From: Rhodosporidiobolus odoratus
Lineage: Eukaryota > Basidiomycota > Microbotryomycetes > Sporidiobolales > Sporidiobolaceae
Reading direction: 5' to 3'
NCBI GenBank assembly: GCA_034387635.1
Contig: JAOANU010000001.1
Coordinates: forward strand, 1,116,001 to 1,180,000
DNA: 64,000 nt
The notes beneath the pieces are model-generated. The model ran no database searches. It saw nothing but the letters and a program-made list of their open reading frames with translations, and was not told the DNA's origin. Of the stretch, positions 29,013-41,071 are shown piece by piece. Both the position numbers and the translations under genes were made by a program. Position 1 is the stretch's first letter. Every line of letters begins with the position of its first letter.

Positions 29013-32000
29013 ATGGACTTTGCTCTCCACCCTCCGCCTGCTCCTCCTCCACCCGCTCCACCCGACTTGTCCACCTTCACTCTCGGGACCTCGCCCGCGA
29101 TTCCTTCATCGTCTTCCTTACATCCTACAGCATCGTCATCATTATCATCACAAGGTTACGGATACGGAAATGGTCGACGAAGAGTGAGCCTCAGTGGTGT
29201 GGTGGCAGCGACACCTATCATTCCTATCGAACGAGATTGGGAAGAAGCAGAAGAACGAGACGAGGGGATGCAACTGGGAGGGGGAGGGCGAGGAGCAGGC
29301 ACAGGGACAGGGATGGGAATGGGGATGGGGAGGACGAGTTGGATGGGTGGTGCGAGTGGAGGGGCCGGGAGGGAAGAGGTGGGCAGAGCGGTGGGAGAGG
29401 ATTCGAGACGGTGTGCGTCGTTTTTCTATCCTCTCTCTCTTTCTCGTTCGATCTGTTGCTTCGGTTGTTTGACCCGTCGAGAAATGTTACTAACGCTTAC
29501 TCTCCTCGTCCTTTCCCTGCCGCGGTCATAACCCAGTCGAGGACTTTACCACCATCGACTGGGTGTCCGATACGCTCCTTGAACGCGCGCGAAGACGGTA
29601 TGAAGCCGCTACTAAAACGAGGACGCTGGGAAGCACGTTCAAGGCGGGGTTCTGGAGGCTCGTCGAGGCGGCGCAGAGTTGGATCGTGGTCGGGTTGGTC
29701 GGTACGCTCTTTCTCCTCTTCGAGCGCAGTCCTCCTCACAGGCTCTGCGCCTGCCCCGACGTAGCATGTATAACTTCTCAGTTTCGCTGATCGTCCTCAA
29801 TGCGCAGGCGCCATCATCGGCTTCAATGCGGCCCTCATGTCTATCCTGACCGCCTGGCTAGCCGACCTAAAACTAGGCTACTGCGCATCGGGACAGTGGT
29901 GGTTGAACCGCAAGTTCTGTTGCTGGGAGATTGAGGAGGGTATGTGCGAGGATTGGCACAGCTGGACCGAATGGGCTGGGGTTCAATGGGTCTTTTATGT
30001 TGGATTTGCGGTGAGTCTTGTCCCTCACTTGCTTTCTCTCCCGTCTGCTCTTTTTCGAGCTCAGGGATGCATGTTGGCTAACTCGGGACAATTCCCTCAT
30101 CCTCCCTCGCTCGCCCCTCTTCTATCCTATCCACAGGGCCTCTTCGCCTCTACCTGCGCCTTCCTCGTTCGCTCCTACGCCCCCTATGCTGCAGGGAGTG
30201 GCATCTCGGAGATTAAATGTATCTTGGCTGGGTTCATCATCAATGGGTACCTCTCGTTTAGGACTTTGTCGGTCAAGTCGCTTACGTTGGTAAGTCGTGT
30301 TTCGTTGGATTTCTCCTGTGTCTCTCTCGTTATTTCTCTCTCTCTCTCTCTCTCTCTAAAGATTCCGAAAACCTGACAGCTGATACTGAGACTTTTTTTT
30401 CTTCTTCACTGTCACTTTGTGGGGGCGGCGGGAGAACAGCCCATTGCCATCGCCTCCGGACTGTCGGTAGGCAAAGAAGGTCCAAGTGTGCATGTCGCTA
30501 GCGCGATTGGACATGTGGTTGCGAGTCGGTTCGCTCGGTTCAAGCGTAGTCAAGGTACGTCCTCTTTCAGTTGCTTCTCCGTATACATACATCGTGTCCG
30601 CCGAAGTCCTGAAGGGCACCCAGTTGAACTCGGCGTCTGTTTCGTCTCTCCTGCATATTTCCCCCCGTGCGTTACGCAGCCAAGATGCGCGAAATCGTCA
30701 CGGCGGCATCTGCAACTGGTGTAGCGGTCGCTTTCGGTAGCCCGATCGGTGGCGTGCTCTTCTCTCTCGAGGTGCGTCTTGCCGGAATCCTGTGTCTTTC
30801 CTGGCTGAGGATACTGACGCCCAAGATGTGGTCGACAGGAAATGACCATCAATTGGCCTATCAAGACGATGTGGCGCTCTTTCTTTTGCGCGTTGGTCGC
30901 CAATGTGGTGCTGTCTGTGAGCTGAAGGATCTCTCTACCCTATGCTGTTCCCTCAGCAACTGACTGACACCGAACCTTCGTTCGTTTCTTCCCAGGCTAT
31001 GAACCCCTTTCGAACCGGCAAGATCGTACTCTTCCAAGTCCGCTTCGATCGGGATTGGCATTTCTTCGAATTAGGGTTCTTTATTCTCATCGGGGTCTTT
31101 GGTGTGCGTCGCCTCTCCCTTACCCCCCGAATCTACCCTACGTCTGACTGATCAAGTCCACCTTGGGAAACTCCCTACTCAACAGGGCCTCTACGGCGCC
31201 TTCGTCATCAAGTACAACCTCCAAGTCGCCGCTTTTCGCCGCAAACACCTCGCCAACACGGCTATCGCCGAAGCGACCCTACTGGCCGTCTTGACCGCTG
31301 CTGTGGCGTTCACGAACCGGTTTTTGAGGCTTGATATGAATGAGATGCTGGATGTTTTGTTTAGGGAGTGTGAGGGTGGAGGGGATTATGAGAATTTGTG
31401 CCAGTGCGTCCTTTATACGTTCTGACTTTTCTGCCTCTGTCGAGCTCGTCGACGACGACGGACAGGTTGATGTACTCACCGAGACTTGGGTCTTCGGGCA
31501 GATCCTGGGCTCAATGGCGAATGGTCAACTCGCTCCTGCTCGCCACCGTCATTCGAACTTGCCTCGTCATCGTGTCATATGGCTGCAAGGTTCCGGCTGG
31601 AATCTTTGTACCCTCTATGGCCGTTGGAGCTACGTTCGGCAGAATGGTCGGAATCCTGGTTAAGGCGCTGTATCGGTACGTTTTTTTTTTTGCGCGGCTT
31701 TTTCTTTACACATCTTAGCTCCTCGGGGAGTCGATGATCTCTTCGTTGATTCGATTCGGATGATGATGCCTTTGCAGTGCGCATCCAACTTGGAGTATGT
31801 TTGCGGCGTGCGACCCGGAGAAACCTTGTATCACGCCTGGGACTTATGCTTTCCTGGGTGCGGCGGCTGGGCTAGCGTCCGTATCGTTGCCCTCTGCCTT
31901 GGTCTGTCCAATCGCCTCCTGACCAGCCTCAACCGTGTACAGTGGCATCACTCGTATTACCGTCACTGTCGTGGTCATCATGTTCGAATTGACGGGCGCG

Positions 32001-33475
32001 TTGACCTACATCCTCCCTACAATGGTACCGTTATCCTTTCCCCGACCTGCCCCGATTTCCTACATAACTGATGCTGAGCTCGGCTGCAGATCGTCGTCAT
32101 GGTGACCAAAGCCGTCTCGGATCAATTTGGCGGCGGCGGGATCGCGGATCAGATGATCCGATTCAATGGCTATCCGTTGCTCGAAAACCATGATCATGCT
32201 TTCGGGGTATCAGGTGCGTTTCCTCTCTCAAGCTCGCTCATGTTGTGCCGTCCTAAGGGGCGCTGACCTTGTTTATGACGGTTCCCAGTTGCGAAGGTCA
32301 TGCGGAGTGATCCAGTCTTCCTGCCTTCGAAGGGAATGACCCTGGACGAGCTGAGTACGTCCACAAACCTCGTGCCTCTTGCGACACAAGCCCCCATACA
32401 GGCTGAACTAACGTCCCTTACGGGGAACCTGCAGACCGCCTCCTTGACACGACAAAGTACCAAGGTTTCCCCGTGGTCAAATCGCGCAAAACCTTGACTC
32501 TGCTGGGCGATATTTCGAGACGAGATCTAAAGATGGCTATCGGTGCGTCCCCGGTTTGCCCTTTACCTCTGCTTCTACTCTCCTCTGCTCGTCCCTCCCT
32601 CCCTCACTCATTCAACTTTCTGTGCGGCGCGGCGGATGCAGAAAAAGCCCAACGTTCGCACCTCATCGCACCCGATGCGCCCTGTCTCTTTTGCCCGCAA
32701 GCCGATCCGCTCAGTCATGATTCAAGAGAGTCGAGTGGGCTGGGAGGAACGACGCTTACGGATGCGGACGAGTGGGACGGAGGAGAGGAGGGGTTTGTCG
32801 ATTTCACGTCGTTTGTTAATCAGGTGCGTCCGGTTCTTCGACTGTGTGCTGCTTTTTGGAACCGCGTATAGAGCTCTTGAAGTTGAAGCTGATCTTGACG
32901 ACGTGCAGACCCCACTAACGGTCTCACCGAAGCAACCGCTTGAGTTTGTTATGCAGCTTTTCCGGCGCATGGGGTGCGTGATCCTCGTTCCCACACGGTT
33001 TTTCGTGCTCCCAGTGAAGTGAATGACTGACTGGATGACCTCCACCAGACCCCGAGTCATCCTCGTCGAGCGGTTCGGTCAACTGTTTGGTCTAGTCTCG
33101 GTTAAAGACTGCCTACGATACACTTTAGCCCACGAGCACAACCACGACTCGTCTCCATCTTCCTCCTCATCATCAACCAACGGCGAGAACGGTAGAGATG
33201 GCGGGGATGCTCTCAGCGCCGGGGCAGGGGACGAACTCGAAGCTACACTCGAGGAATTGAGATTGTGGGGGAAAGATGTCAAGAGGTGGGTGATGGAGAA
33301 GATTACGGGACGGAGCTTGCCTGGTAGTCCGGAGATGGTGAGACTTGCGGATGAAGATGGGGAGGGGTTTGAGGAGGCTGCCGAGGAGGGTGGGCGCAGG
33401 GAGAGACGAGGGAGGACGGAGACGCAGGAGACGAGTTGGTCAGAGGAGGAGGATCGGAGAAGGTGGAGAGGATAG
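29013..33475 (+). CDS. CLC-type chloride channel / Cl-/H+ antiporter with C-terminal CBS domains
   Basis: About 15 exons from [14 protein letters not shown]. After a disordered N-terminus, the [12 protein letters not shown] segment leads to the first helices. Selectivity motifs are clear: [17 protein letters not shown] (with the gating Glu), VLFSLEEMT (with the internal proton-path Glu) and [13 protein letters not shown]. The presence of both glutamates points to an exchanger more than a pure channel. CBS1 starts [22 protein letters not shown] and CBS2 ends [29 protein letters not shown], with an acidic insert between. The tail is Ser-rich then acidic/basic ([13 protein letters not shown]). 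Fungal homologues (Gef1-like) act in Golgi, endosome or vacuole ion balance and metal loading; placement within the family is inferred. Confidence 0.92.
30334..30357 (+). repeat. (TC)n microsatellite inside a CLC intron
   Basis: An uninterrupted run of about 12 TC units in the intron after the KSLT-encoding exon. It lies upstream of the acceptor before [14 protein letters not shown] and could affect splicing. Confidence 0.7.
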
Positions 33476-33932
33476 AGTGAACTCTATGTATCGATGGATC
33501 AGGAGGACTACCGGGCATTTTTCTTGCTTCTCCGGCAGCACCCTCCAAGCAAAACCCCGAACGGCCTATGCTTCGATAGCAAGGTTGAGCAAGTCCTGCT
33601 CACAAGTGCGACGTAGGTCTATCCTCGCGACTTGATGCGACAGTCGGATGACGCCGGTTCCTGTCCGAAAGCGAGGTCGAATGGCAGAGCATTCTATTTC
33701 GGCGCCCTTCTTCATGTAAACAAGCGCATCGGTGAGAGAGAAGAACTGTTGCATCGAGTCCAGCCCGACGCCCACGCCACCACCTGCTACACCTCCACCT
33801 ATGAAGCGACATGGAGAGACAGAACCGGAACAAAAGAAAAGGAGAGTAATCGGTGAAATCAGAACCAGAAGCAGCAACTCATCTCCCTCGTTCACGCCTT
33901 CCTCCCTGATCCCCCACTCAAGACTTCCTCGC
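33476..33932. other. Convergent 3' intergenic region
   Basis: About 460 bases between the CLC stop and the stop of the secreted-protein gene. Open frames on both strands have no domain. Confidence 0.45.
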
Positions 33933-36900
33933 CTACTCAGCCACGTCTCGCTCCTCGACCTCACGACGAAGCATGTCTTCGAGCCTTCTCTCGAGGAGAG
34001 ATTTGGCCTTGGTACCGCTTGCGTTTTCGGATTCGGGCTCGGGTTCGGCGTTACGAGGGTGCTTGACGCGGTGAAGACGGTTGCGAGCGCGGGACAGGCG
34101 TTTGTCTGCAGCAGTGCCGAGGCTCAGAAGACGGATGGAAAGCAGAGAGGGAAGGATCGAAACGTACTGCCATTCCTGTTCCTCCCGAAACCGCCAAAGC
34201 GACCGTTCCCGTTCCTGTTGTTCCCGCTTCCCGTAGTCGTAGCAGCGGCAGCAGCCGAAGTCGTAGCAGCCTGTCCGCCGGTTGCAGCCGAGGTCGGCTG
34301 CTGCCCGCCCTGGTTCTGGTTGTTCCCTCCACCCGCAGCGGCCGAGGTGGTCGCGGCACCATTTCCGTCAGCTGCTGCGGAGGCAGAAGAGGCAGCACCT
34401 CCACCGTTCGCGTTCTGGCCGCCACCGAGCTGCGTAGCCACCGCGTTGGCGTCGTTTGAGACGACCTGAACGACGGATAAGGAAGAATGAAAGAGAAGCG
34501 GTCGAGGAGGGTCAGCATGTTGCAAGTGGAGTTGCAGCATAGAAAGGGAGGTAGATGGAGAGCGCACGAAGTAGACGGCGTCGTCGAGAGAACCATGCTG
34601 AGCGACTCTGCATAGGCGAGAAATGGGTCAGTGGCAGCCTGGAGAGGGAAGAAAAGAAGGGTTGAGTGCGTACCCGGTGAGGGCGGGCTGGTGGTTGGCC
34701 GCAGAATTGATGCTGTATATCTCCATTGTCAGTTGTAGACAGGAGCGACAAGGACGAGGAAAGCAGAAAACGACGCACGAGGACATCTTGAGAAGGTCAA
34801 AGAGACAGGATAACGGTGAATCACTTGTCAATCTCGATCAACAGCACTTCCGCGCAAAGCCCGCTCAGGGAGTCAGATTCACCTTGTACGTCCCTGCAGC
34901 CAAGCCACCATTGACGGTCGCGCTGAGTACGCCGTTCACCGCCGCCTCGTTGAAGCCCTTGAACTGCAACGCAAGTTTCGTCAGCCGTGTGAGCAGTGCG
35001 AAGAGCTCGCCTCCGACGCGATAGCATTCGGATGCGAGCGCGGAGGTGACGAAGAGAAGCGACGTACGAACGCGAATTCTTGCGGGTTGGTGACGGCGGT
35101 TGATTGAAGGTTGGCAATCTGCTCGACGACGACATGCGAGTGGCCTACATGAGGAGCGGTGAGAAATGACTATGCGATAGCGATGGAAAACGTACCGATG
35201 ATAATGCCATTCTTGTCCGTCGCTTGCGGAGCTGTATCGAGGCAGAGCATCGGAGTCAGTCGCGTGAACGAGGCGCTCGGGATGCGGAGCTCGCTCGTGC
35301 CGGGGTAAAAGCATTGACTGACCGGAGAAGTAGTCTGTAGACGGCGATGGTTGTGGTCAGTCGTTATAGGCGAGGTAAGGAGGAGAGAACGGCGCACTCT
35401 GCTGAGCGTTGACCTGGAAGGACAAGACGAATAGGTCAGAGAGGGCACTATCCTACAGCAGAGCTTCAGTACGACCTACGAAGTTGCCGGTAACGAGCTG
35501 CGAGCCGGAACTCAAACGGCATAAGCCTTACACGATCAACGAGATAACAAGGAAACGAGCTTACGTTATTGATCGCCATAGTGATCGTGAACGTCTGGTC
35601 GGGAGGCACGACCTACCCCATGGTATCGTCAGCTAGCTGTTTCAGAGGGTGGCCAGGATGAGGAGGGACAAAGAGACTTGCGTCGAGGTTCTTCGGGTTG
35701 GTGAACTTGCTTGAAGGGGCCTTGTCGGCGGCGGCGATCACGCCCATCGGCACGGCGTTGCAAGAACCGGTCTTGACCTGCAAGACGAAAAGGCATACAT
35801 CAGGGTAAGCCAAGGTGAGAAGGCGTGGGACATAGCGAGAACGGAAGAACCAGAACTGACTTGATTGCCGTTCGTAAGAGGCTTATAACATCATCAGCAC
35901 AGACAGCGAGATGTTCGAGGCGAGCGAAAGAGCGACGCGAGAAGGCGAGTCACAGGGGCAGCGAACAATCGGCACAAGGAGCGAAAGAGAAAGCTCGAGG
36001 TCAGCTAGAGCTCGCTCTTCCAACAAGGTAAAGGGGGCGTACGAGGTCAGTACGCAGCAAGCAAGAGTTGATGAAGTTGTTGACGCTGGTAGCCGAGGCG
36101 ACTTGGTCTGAGGGCGGTTCTGATCGTCAGTACGGGGTATGAAGGTGAGCTGGACGGGGAAAGGCGTACTGTCCGCCGGGACTTGCTGACCATCGAGTGC
36201 GAGACCCTTCGCGATCTGGGAAGGATCGAGGAAGAGATTCTTCTGGGGGTCTCCGCTGTAAAGTAGGGAAGAAAGGAAGAAAGAGGAACAAACAGGCACC
36301 GTCGGCAAGGAAGCGATCGGAGGTAGATTTGTCAGCGAGAGGAGCGAGGCTAAGCCGGTAGCAAGGCGAAAAGGCGTACGTATCGACAATGTTGGCGGGT
36401 GGAGCCTTGCCGCCTTGGCTGCCGGCTGAAGCCGTGTTGGCGGCAGCGGTGCTGTCTGCGGAACCATGTAAACGAATGTAAGGAAGGGCCGAATGATCTA
36501 ACTCGCATGTCGGAGGTCGAAGAGAGTTGAAGAGGTGTACTGTTCTGGTTCTGTCCTTTCTGACTCCCAGCTGCCGTCGCCGAGTCCCCTTCCTGCGCCT
36601 GATTGACGACGGTGCCATTGCTGGCCGTGATGCCACTTTGAGCCTTCCCGTTCCCGTTACTATTCCCGTTGCCGTTGTCAGTCTGACGCTTGCGAAGGGG
36701 AGGGTCTGGGTCAAAGAGGGAAAAAAAAGCAGAAGTAGCGAGAGGGCGGAATTGGGAAGGTTAGTTTGCTTTGGTTGGGAAGTGGGGAGTCCGGCATGCA
36801 AGCGGTGCCACCGAAACTGCCTACGAGGGAGCGAGTGAGGGATTGTTGTAGCGGCTTACCTGCTACCAGAGCTTCACCGCTTCTCCTAAACAAGTCGACC

Positions 36901-36987
36901 TGGCCAGCAGGAAACGACTCGCCGACCGAAGAAGTCACGCCAGCAGCCGAAGCGAGCAGTACAAAGAGGGAGAGAGTGGTGCGCATG
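33933..36987 (-). CDS. Secreted fungal protein of unknown function, conserved core with low-complexity ends
   Basis: The start at 36987 gives a signal peptide (MRTTLSLFVLLASAAGVTSS). An Asn/Gly/Gln-rich stretch follows (NGNGNSNGNGKAQSG...). Then a core made of about a dozen short exons: KNLFLDPSQIAKGLALDGQQVPAD, VASATSVNNFINSCLL, KTGSCNAVPMGVIAAADKAPSSKFTNPKNLDA, FTITMAINN, FVTGNFVNAQQ, YFSAPQATDKNGIIIG, HSHVVVEQIANLQSTAVTNPQEFAFFKGFNEAAVNGVLSATVNGGLAAGTYK, MSSINSAANHQPALTGVAQHGSLDDAVYF. I recall this core from fungal secreted/surface proteins with no known function. A second low-complexity Ala/Thr/Asn/Gly part ends in a charged helix (DKRLSRARNRLHRVKHP...RRLEDMLRREVEERDVAE), stop at 33933. 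An extracellular location is likely. Confidence 0.75.
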
Positions 36988-37516
36988 CCAATACTAAGTG
37001 TAGGAGAGGAAGGAAAAGGTTGAGGGAAGGTGGTTGTCAAGGTAAGAGGAGGTCGAGAGGAGAGTCGAGAGCAGCGGGACGAGACCGGCGTCCTGTGGGC
37101 AGAGTGTGAGCTTTACTGGCGTCTGAACAAGGGCTCAACAGCGCACCTTACCGAGAGAGCAGGGAGAGAAGGAGACGTACGAGGAAAAAGGGAAAGAAGG
37201 GAAACCGAGGACAACCGGTCAACCTGCAGTCGAATTCGCAGCGGTGCAGCGTGCAGCGACACGCAGCGAGCTATTTCCGCTGAGCCCTACACACCCGATG
37301 CTCAGCATCAGGGCGAAATAGGCTTCCAGCGAGGTGAGGCGTACTGCCCAGGTAGGGATGAGTCCTTGGCCGTGAAACCAACCTGAGAAGGCCGTCTTGC
37401 AAACCCCTGCCTGTGGTGTCTAAAGCCGTGTCCAGCGCGAACGGTGGAAGAACCATTGCACGACAGCGCCCTCCTCACTACAACGACCGACGACGAGCGC
37501 AAGACCATGCTGACCG
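36988..37516. other. Upstream region of the secreted-protein gene / 3' region of the membrane-protein gene
   Basis: About 530 bases between two minus-strand genes; it should contain the secreted gene's promoter. No further gene supported. Confidence 0.45.
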
Positions 37517-38659
37517 TTACAGCCCGCCGAACAGATTCGTGATCTTCGCCACATCTGCAAGAGCGAGTTAGCGAGTTCGCCGTTTGAGGGTAGACAGAGT
37601 ATGGAGTAGGCAGGAGAGGCGAGAAAGGAATGTCGAGGTGGGTGAGGGGAAGGGGAGGAAAACACGAGAGGGGTGAAGAGAAACCGGGACTCACTTGTGA
37701 CCTGCGCTGCACCCTGAGTAATAGCCGCCGCCGCCGTCGTAGCCGCTCCAACCACCGCCGAAGTCGCCGTCTGTTCTGCTCCGACCACAGCTGTACGAAA
37801 AAGAACACCACGAAAGAAAGGCGAGTGTCAACACCGTCTCAACGAGATGCGCTCGAAACAGTGGAGGAGAATCAATCCGAGCCAGCAATTCACCTGTAGC
37901 AGCTTTTGTTGCCGCGTCGACGACCGCTGCACGCCGTGACCGCCACGTGATCCGCCAGGGAAAGATATGGGTTGATACCGTCTGAAGAAACAGCAGGGAT
38001 CGGGAGAAGAGGAGAGACACGCTCACCACTCGTCACGTCCCCTACTATTGACATGAACTTGCTGGTCAGATCCACGGCTACACAAAAGGCGAATCATCAG
38101 CGTCTCTTCTCCTCTTTTCCGAAGGACGCAACAAAAACGCACGGGTTGTCACCGTCGGAAAAACAACGAAATCATGCGCATCGTCGTAGACGTCCGTCGC
38201 CCACGCCGTGCCGTAATGATAGTATATAAATGCTCCTCCTCCAATGATGACCACCAGCGCAACAAGAATGATTATATTCTTTGTTTTCTTGCTCAGGTGC
38301 TGCGCGCGTGCGTCCCGGAGAGGGTCAACCGAGCGCTCAGATGTCCGAAATAGATATCTTTGATGTAGACGCACAATCTCTTTCCCCCCCTTGCCATCAT
38401 CATCATCGTCGCTATCCGAGCTGTCCCCCGAATGTTTCTTCTTCTTCTTATGACTCCGCATAACCCACTCGCGCTTTCCCTCCCCTATCCGAGCCGTGAC
38501 TGGTCTCGAAGGCGGGTACCGATGTGTCGTAGCAGTCGAGGAAGTCGGGTCTAGGAGGTCGAGTTCTTCTTCGAGGGATGAAGCGGAGGAGTCGCTCGAA
38601 GAGGGGGAGGGCGCGGCGGAGGCGGAAGAAGCTAACAGACGTCGTCGTGCGGTTGCCAT
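37517..38659 (-). CDS. Single-pass membrane protein with acidic N-terminus and Ala-rich C-terminus, unknown function
   Basis: The start at 38659 gives MATARRRLLASSASAAPSPSSS. A Ser/Asp/Glu-rich cytosolic-type stretch includes a basic block (RSHKKKKKHSG) beside SSDSDDDDDG. One transmembrane helix follows: KKTKNIIILVALVVIIGGGAFIYYHYG, with Lys/Arg on its N-terminal side. Small exons then encode VDLTSKFMSIVGDVTSAVVDAATKAATAVVGAEQTATSAVVGAATTAAAAITQGAAQ and DVAKITNLFGGL, with TAA at 37517-37519. The Ala/Val/Thr helix repeats recall an amphipathic lipid-interacting helix. No family identified. Small exons and continuous splice frames support a real gene. Topology (N inside) is inferred from the positive charge. 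Confidence 0.65.
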
Positions 38660-38896
38660 GGCGCTCAAGTCAGCAGTGAGTGCAGTCAGCGGAACGAGAC
38701 GTAACAACCACAAAAGGCCCCACTGCCCGGGACATCCGCGGACTGCTTAATTCGTCCTCCCCGCTCGCCGATACAACCGACGTATACAGCCTGGGAGCAC
38801 ATATGATGATTAACTCCTTGTAGTAGTGAAGGCAGGCTGCTGCTGCGATTCTCTAAGCCCCGCCCCCGTCTCAAGCCCCGCCAACCCCCAAAGCCT

Positions 38897-40647
38897 TCAA
38901 TTCGACCGTTCCCTCCCATGGTGTTCGCCAAATTTCGACTGCCCTTCCCGTTCATCCAGCGCAATCACCATATTCACCCACCCATCTGCACCTGCCATAC
39001 ATGCACCTAGCCAGGCCAGCTCAGTCGAGAGGGGTGGGAAGATACCTTGCACCATTGCATGAGCGAGGGGTGGAGACGAAGTTGGGAAGAGAAGGGGTAG
39101 TAAGGCGGAGAGGAAGTGCGAGAGGGTCATGGTGGTGCCTGCAGAGAGTGCGGAGCAAGAAGAAGTCAGGAAGAGATGGACACGAGTCCGAGGAGGAAGT
39201 TATCGCACCATCTTCCCGCAAAGGCGCGACCATTTCTTGAACCACCGGAGCTCCCTCTGGCAAGAAAACCCGGATTGGGACGCTTCGCACAGCGTTAGCG
39301 TCTGGCACGCGACCAGAGTCTAGCGTTGAGCCACCGGAAGAAGGGGTTGGTGAGCGAGTTGCCGAGGGGGTGGTTGCGGAGGTTAGGGAGGGCAGAGGAG
39401 TGAGGCGGGAGGCAACGGCCCAGTACTTGTCAAAGTTGTCTGCGCGCATCGAAATCAGGCGCGTCAGTGGGGTAAGCCAGCAACAAGGGTCTTCGCGAAA
39501 CGGGGTTCAAGTGAACAGCGCACTTTGCACGACGCCGTCCCATAAGGCATCCTGCTGCTCCTTCCGTAGGTTGGTCACCCGCTTGGTGTTGCCCCATCGT
39601 ACATAGTCCGCCTCCTATATCCGTCGAGGGAGGAAAGGGCAGGAGCCGTGCGAGTGGGGAGTGTCAGAGAATGTAAGAAGGGGCCGGGAAAAGACGCACC
39701 TTGACCATAGCCATGAAACCGGTTCTCGCCTCCTCGACCCGATTGCTAAGAACCACCTCGCCCACTGGCGGACCTCTCAGATGCAACACAATCCTCCAAG
39801 GCTGGACGGCTTCCCCCACCGCGCCTCCTAGGCTTGGCAAACTGTTTCCACTCCGTATGCTCGGCGTCTGTTGTCTAGCTCGCAAGGTTGACTGTGAGTC
39901 AGTGCCAGCGGTGAAGGCTGACGAAGATTGGGGCGACGACCCAGGGAAGGTGAGGTTCGGATTTGAGGGGGATGAAAAGTTGGAAAGAGGAGCGAAGACA
40001 GCGGCGAGAGACGTAGGGAGACCGGAAGACGAGGCAGGAGAGTTGGAGCTTGACGAGAGCGGGGGTAGGAGGGAAGGCTGGTGAGAGGCGAGGTGATAGT
40101 CGTATAGTAGACCAATCGGCCAGTGCCTGCAAGTAAAGACGGCAGTGAGCAAAGAAAGGTTTCCGCTAGTGGCTTCCACACGCTTTGAAAGTACAGGTCG
40201 CCAAGGCAATGTCGACTCACCACTTGAGCCCCCCTCCTCCCTCGGCCTCGAACCAAACTCCATCCATATTCAGCGAGGCAGCAGAATTGTCGTCCAAGAC
40301 GAGGTCCAAGAAGTACTTCCGTATCTGCGGCAGCAACAGTGGAAGGTACGATATCCGAGGTGCTTGGATCTGCAGAGCGGAAATCAGCTTTCCGGGCAGA
40401 GAAACCTAGGCCCGAGAAAAAGGTAGGGACGTACGTAGAATGCCTCGACGCCCCGATCTGCGGTCGGTGGTAGTTCCTCCTCGGCTACGACGAGCTCTAT
40501 CGGTACGCTGCCTCCGAAAACCAAGGTGCGAAAGACGCCTGCCATGGCTGAAGCGTTTGCTTGTTCAGCAGCAGCATTGGAAGAGACCGAGGCGAGGGAG
40601 GGGGTGAGGGAGACGGTCGAGGCTTGCGGACGCATGCGGGAGGACAT
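38897..40647 (-). CDS. ATG5: Autophagy protein Atg5
   Basis: About seven exons. N-terminal part: AGVFRTLVFGGSVPIELVVAEEEL and APRISYLPLLLPQIRKYFLDLVLDDN, the first ubiquitin-like fold as in ATG5 (R-x-YLPLLLP). Then [23 protein letters not shown], the conserved WPIGLLYD motif. EADYVRWGNTKRVTNLRKEQQDALWDGVVQ carries the Lys region; in Atg5 the Lys near this helix accepts Atg12, and K in RWGNTKRV or nearby is the candidate. The C-terminal fold is VPIRVFLPEGAPVVQEMVAPLREDG and LAHAMVQGIFPPLSTELAWLGACMAGADGWVNMVIAL. Stop TGA at 38897-38899. The start may be 40647 or 40545 (MAGVFRTLVFGG), the latter closer to family length. It joins Atg12 and Atg16 as the E3-like complex for Atg8 lipidation. Confidence 0.88.
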
Positions 40648-41071
40648 ACTGCCGCGGGCGGGAAGACTCGAAGGCGATAAGGACGACGAGGCAGCTGTAG
40701 GGGAGCAAGAGGAGAAGGGCAGGTGGGGAAACTGGGGAAGGGTTGGGTCAGCGGATCACGAGGGAGGGCGGTAACACTGGTGAAACCAAGAGGACGCACT
40801 GTGTGTCCGTCCGAGGGTTCAGTCTAGGCCCCAAGCCGGATTGAGGTTGGTAGAGTGGTCGGAGTTGCTCGACGATGGGAACAACGAGGACAAGGTCTGG
40901 GGCTTAGCAAGGTGTTGGCAGGCGGTGGAGGTGCGTTCAGTATAGTCAAGAGCGAGCGGGTAGAGTCGAAGTAGCAGCAGTAAGCGTTGTATTGCATCTA
41001 AACCTCGTCTCCCCCCGCGGCGATGGGTCCTCTTGCAACCCTGAATTACACTCACTTGCTAGACCCAGAGA
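40648..41071. promoter_or_regulatory. Divergent promoter region, ATG5 / EMC2
   Basis: A 424-bp gap between divergent starts. Pyrimidine/purine-rich stretches are seen but no defined motif. It should drive both genes. Confidence 0.4.
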
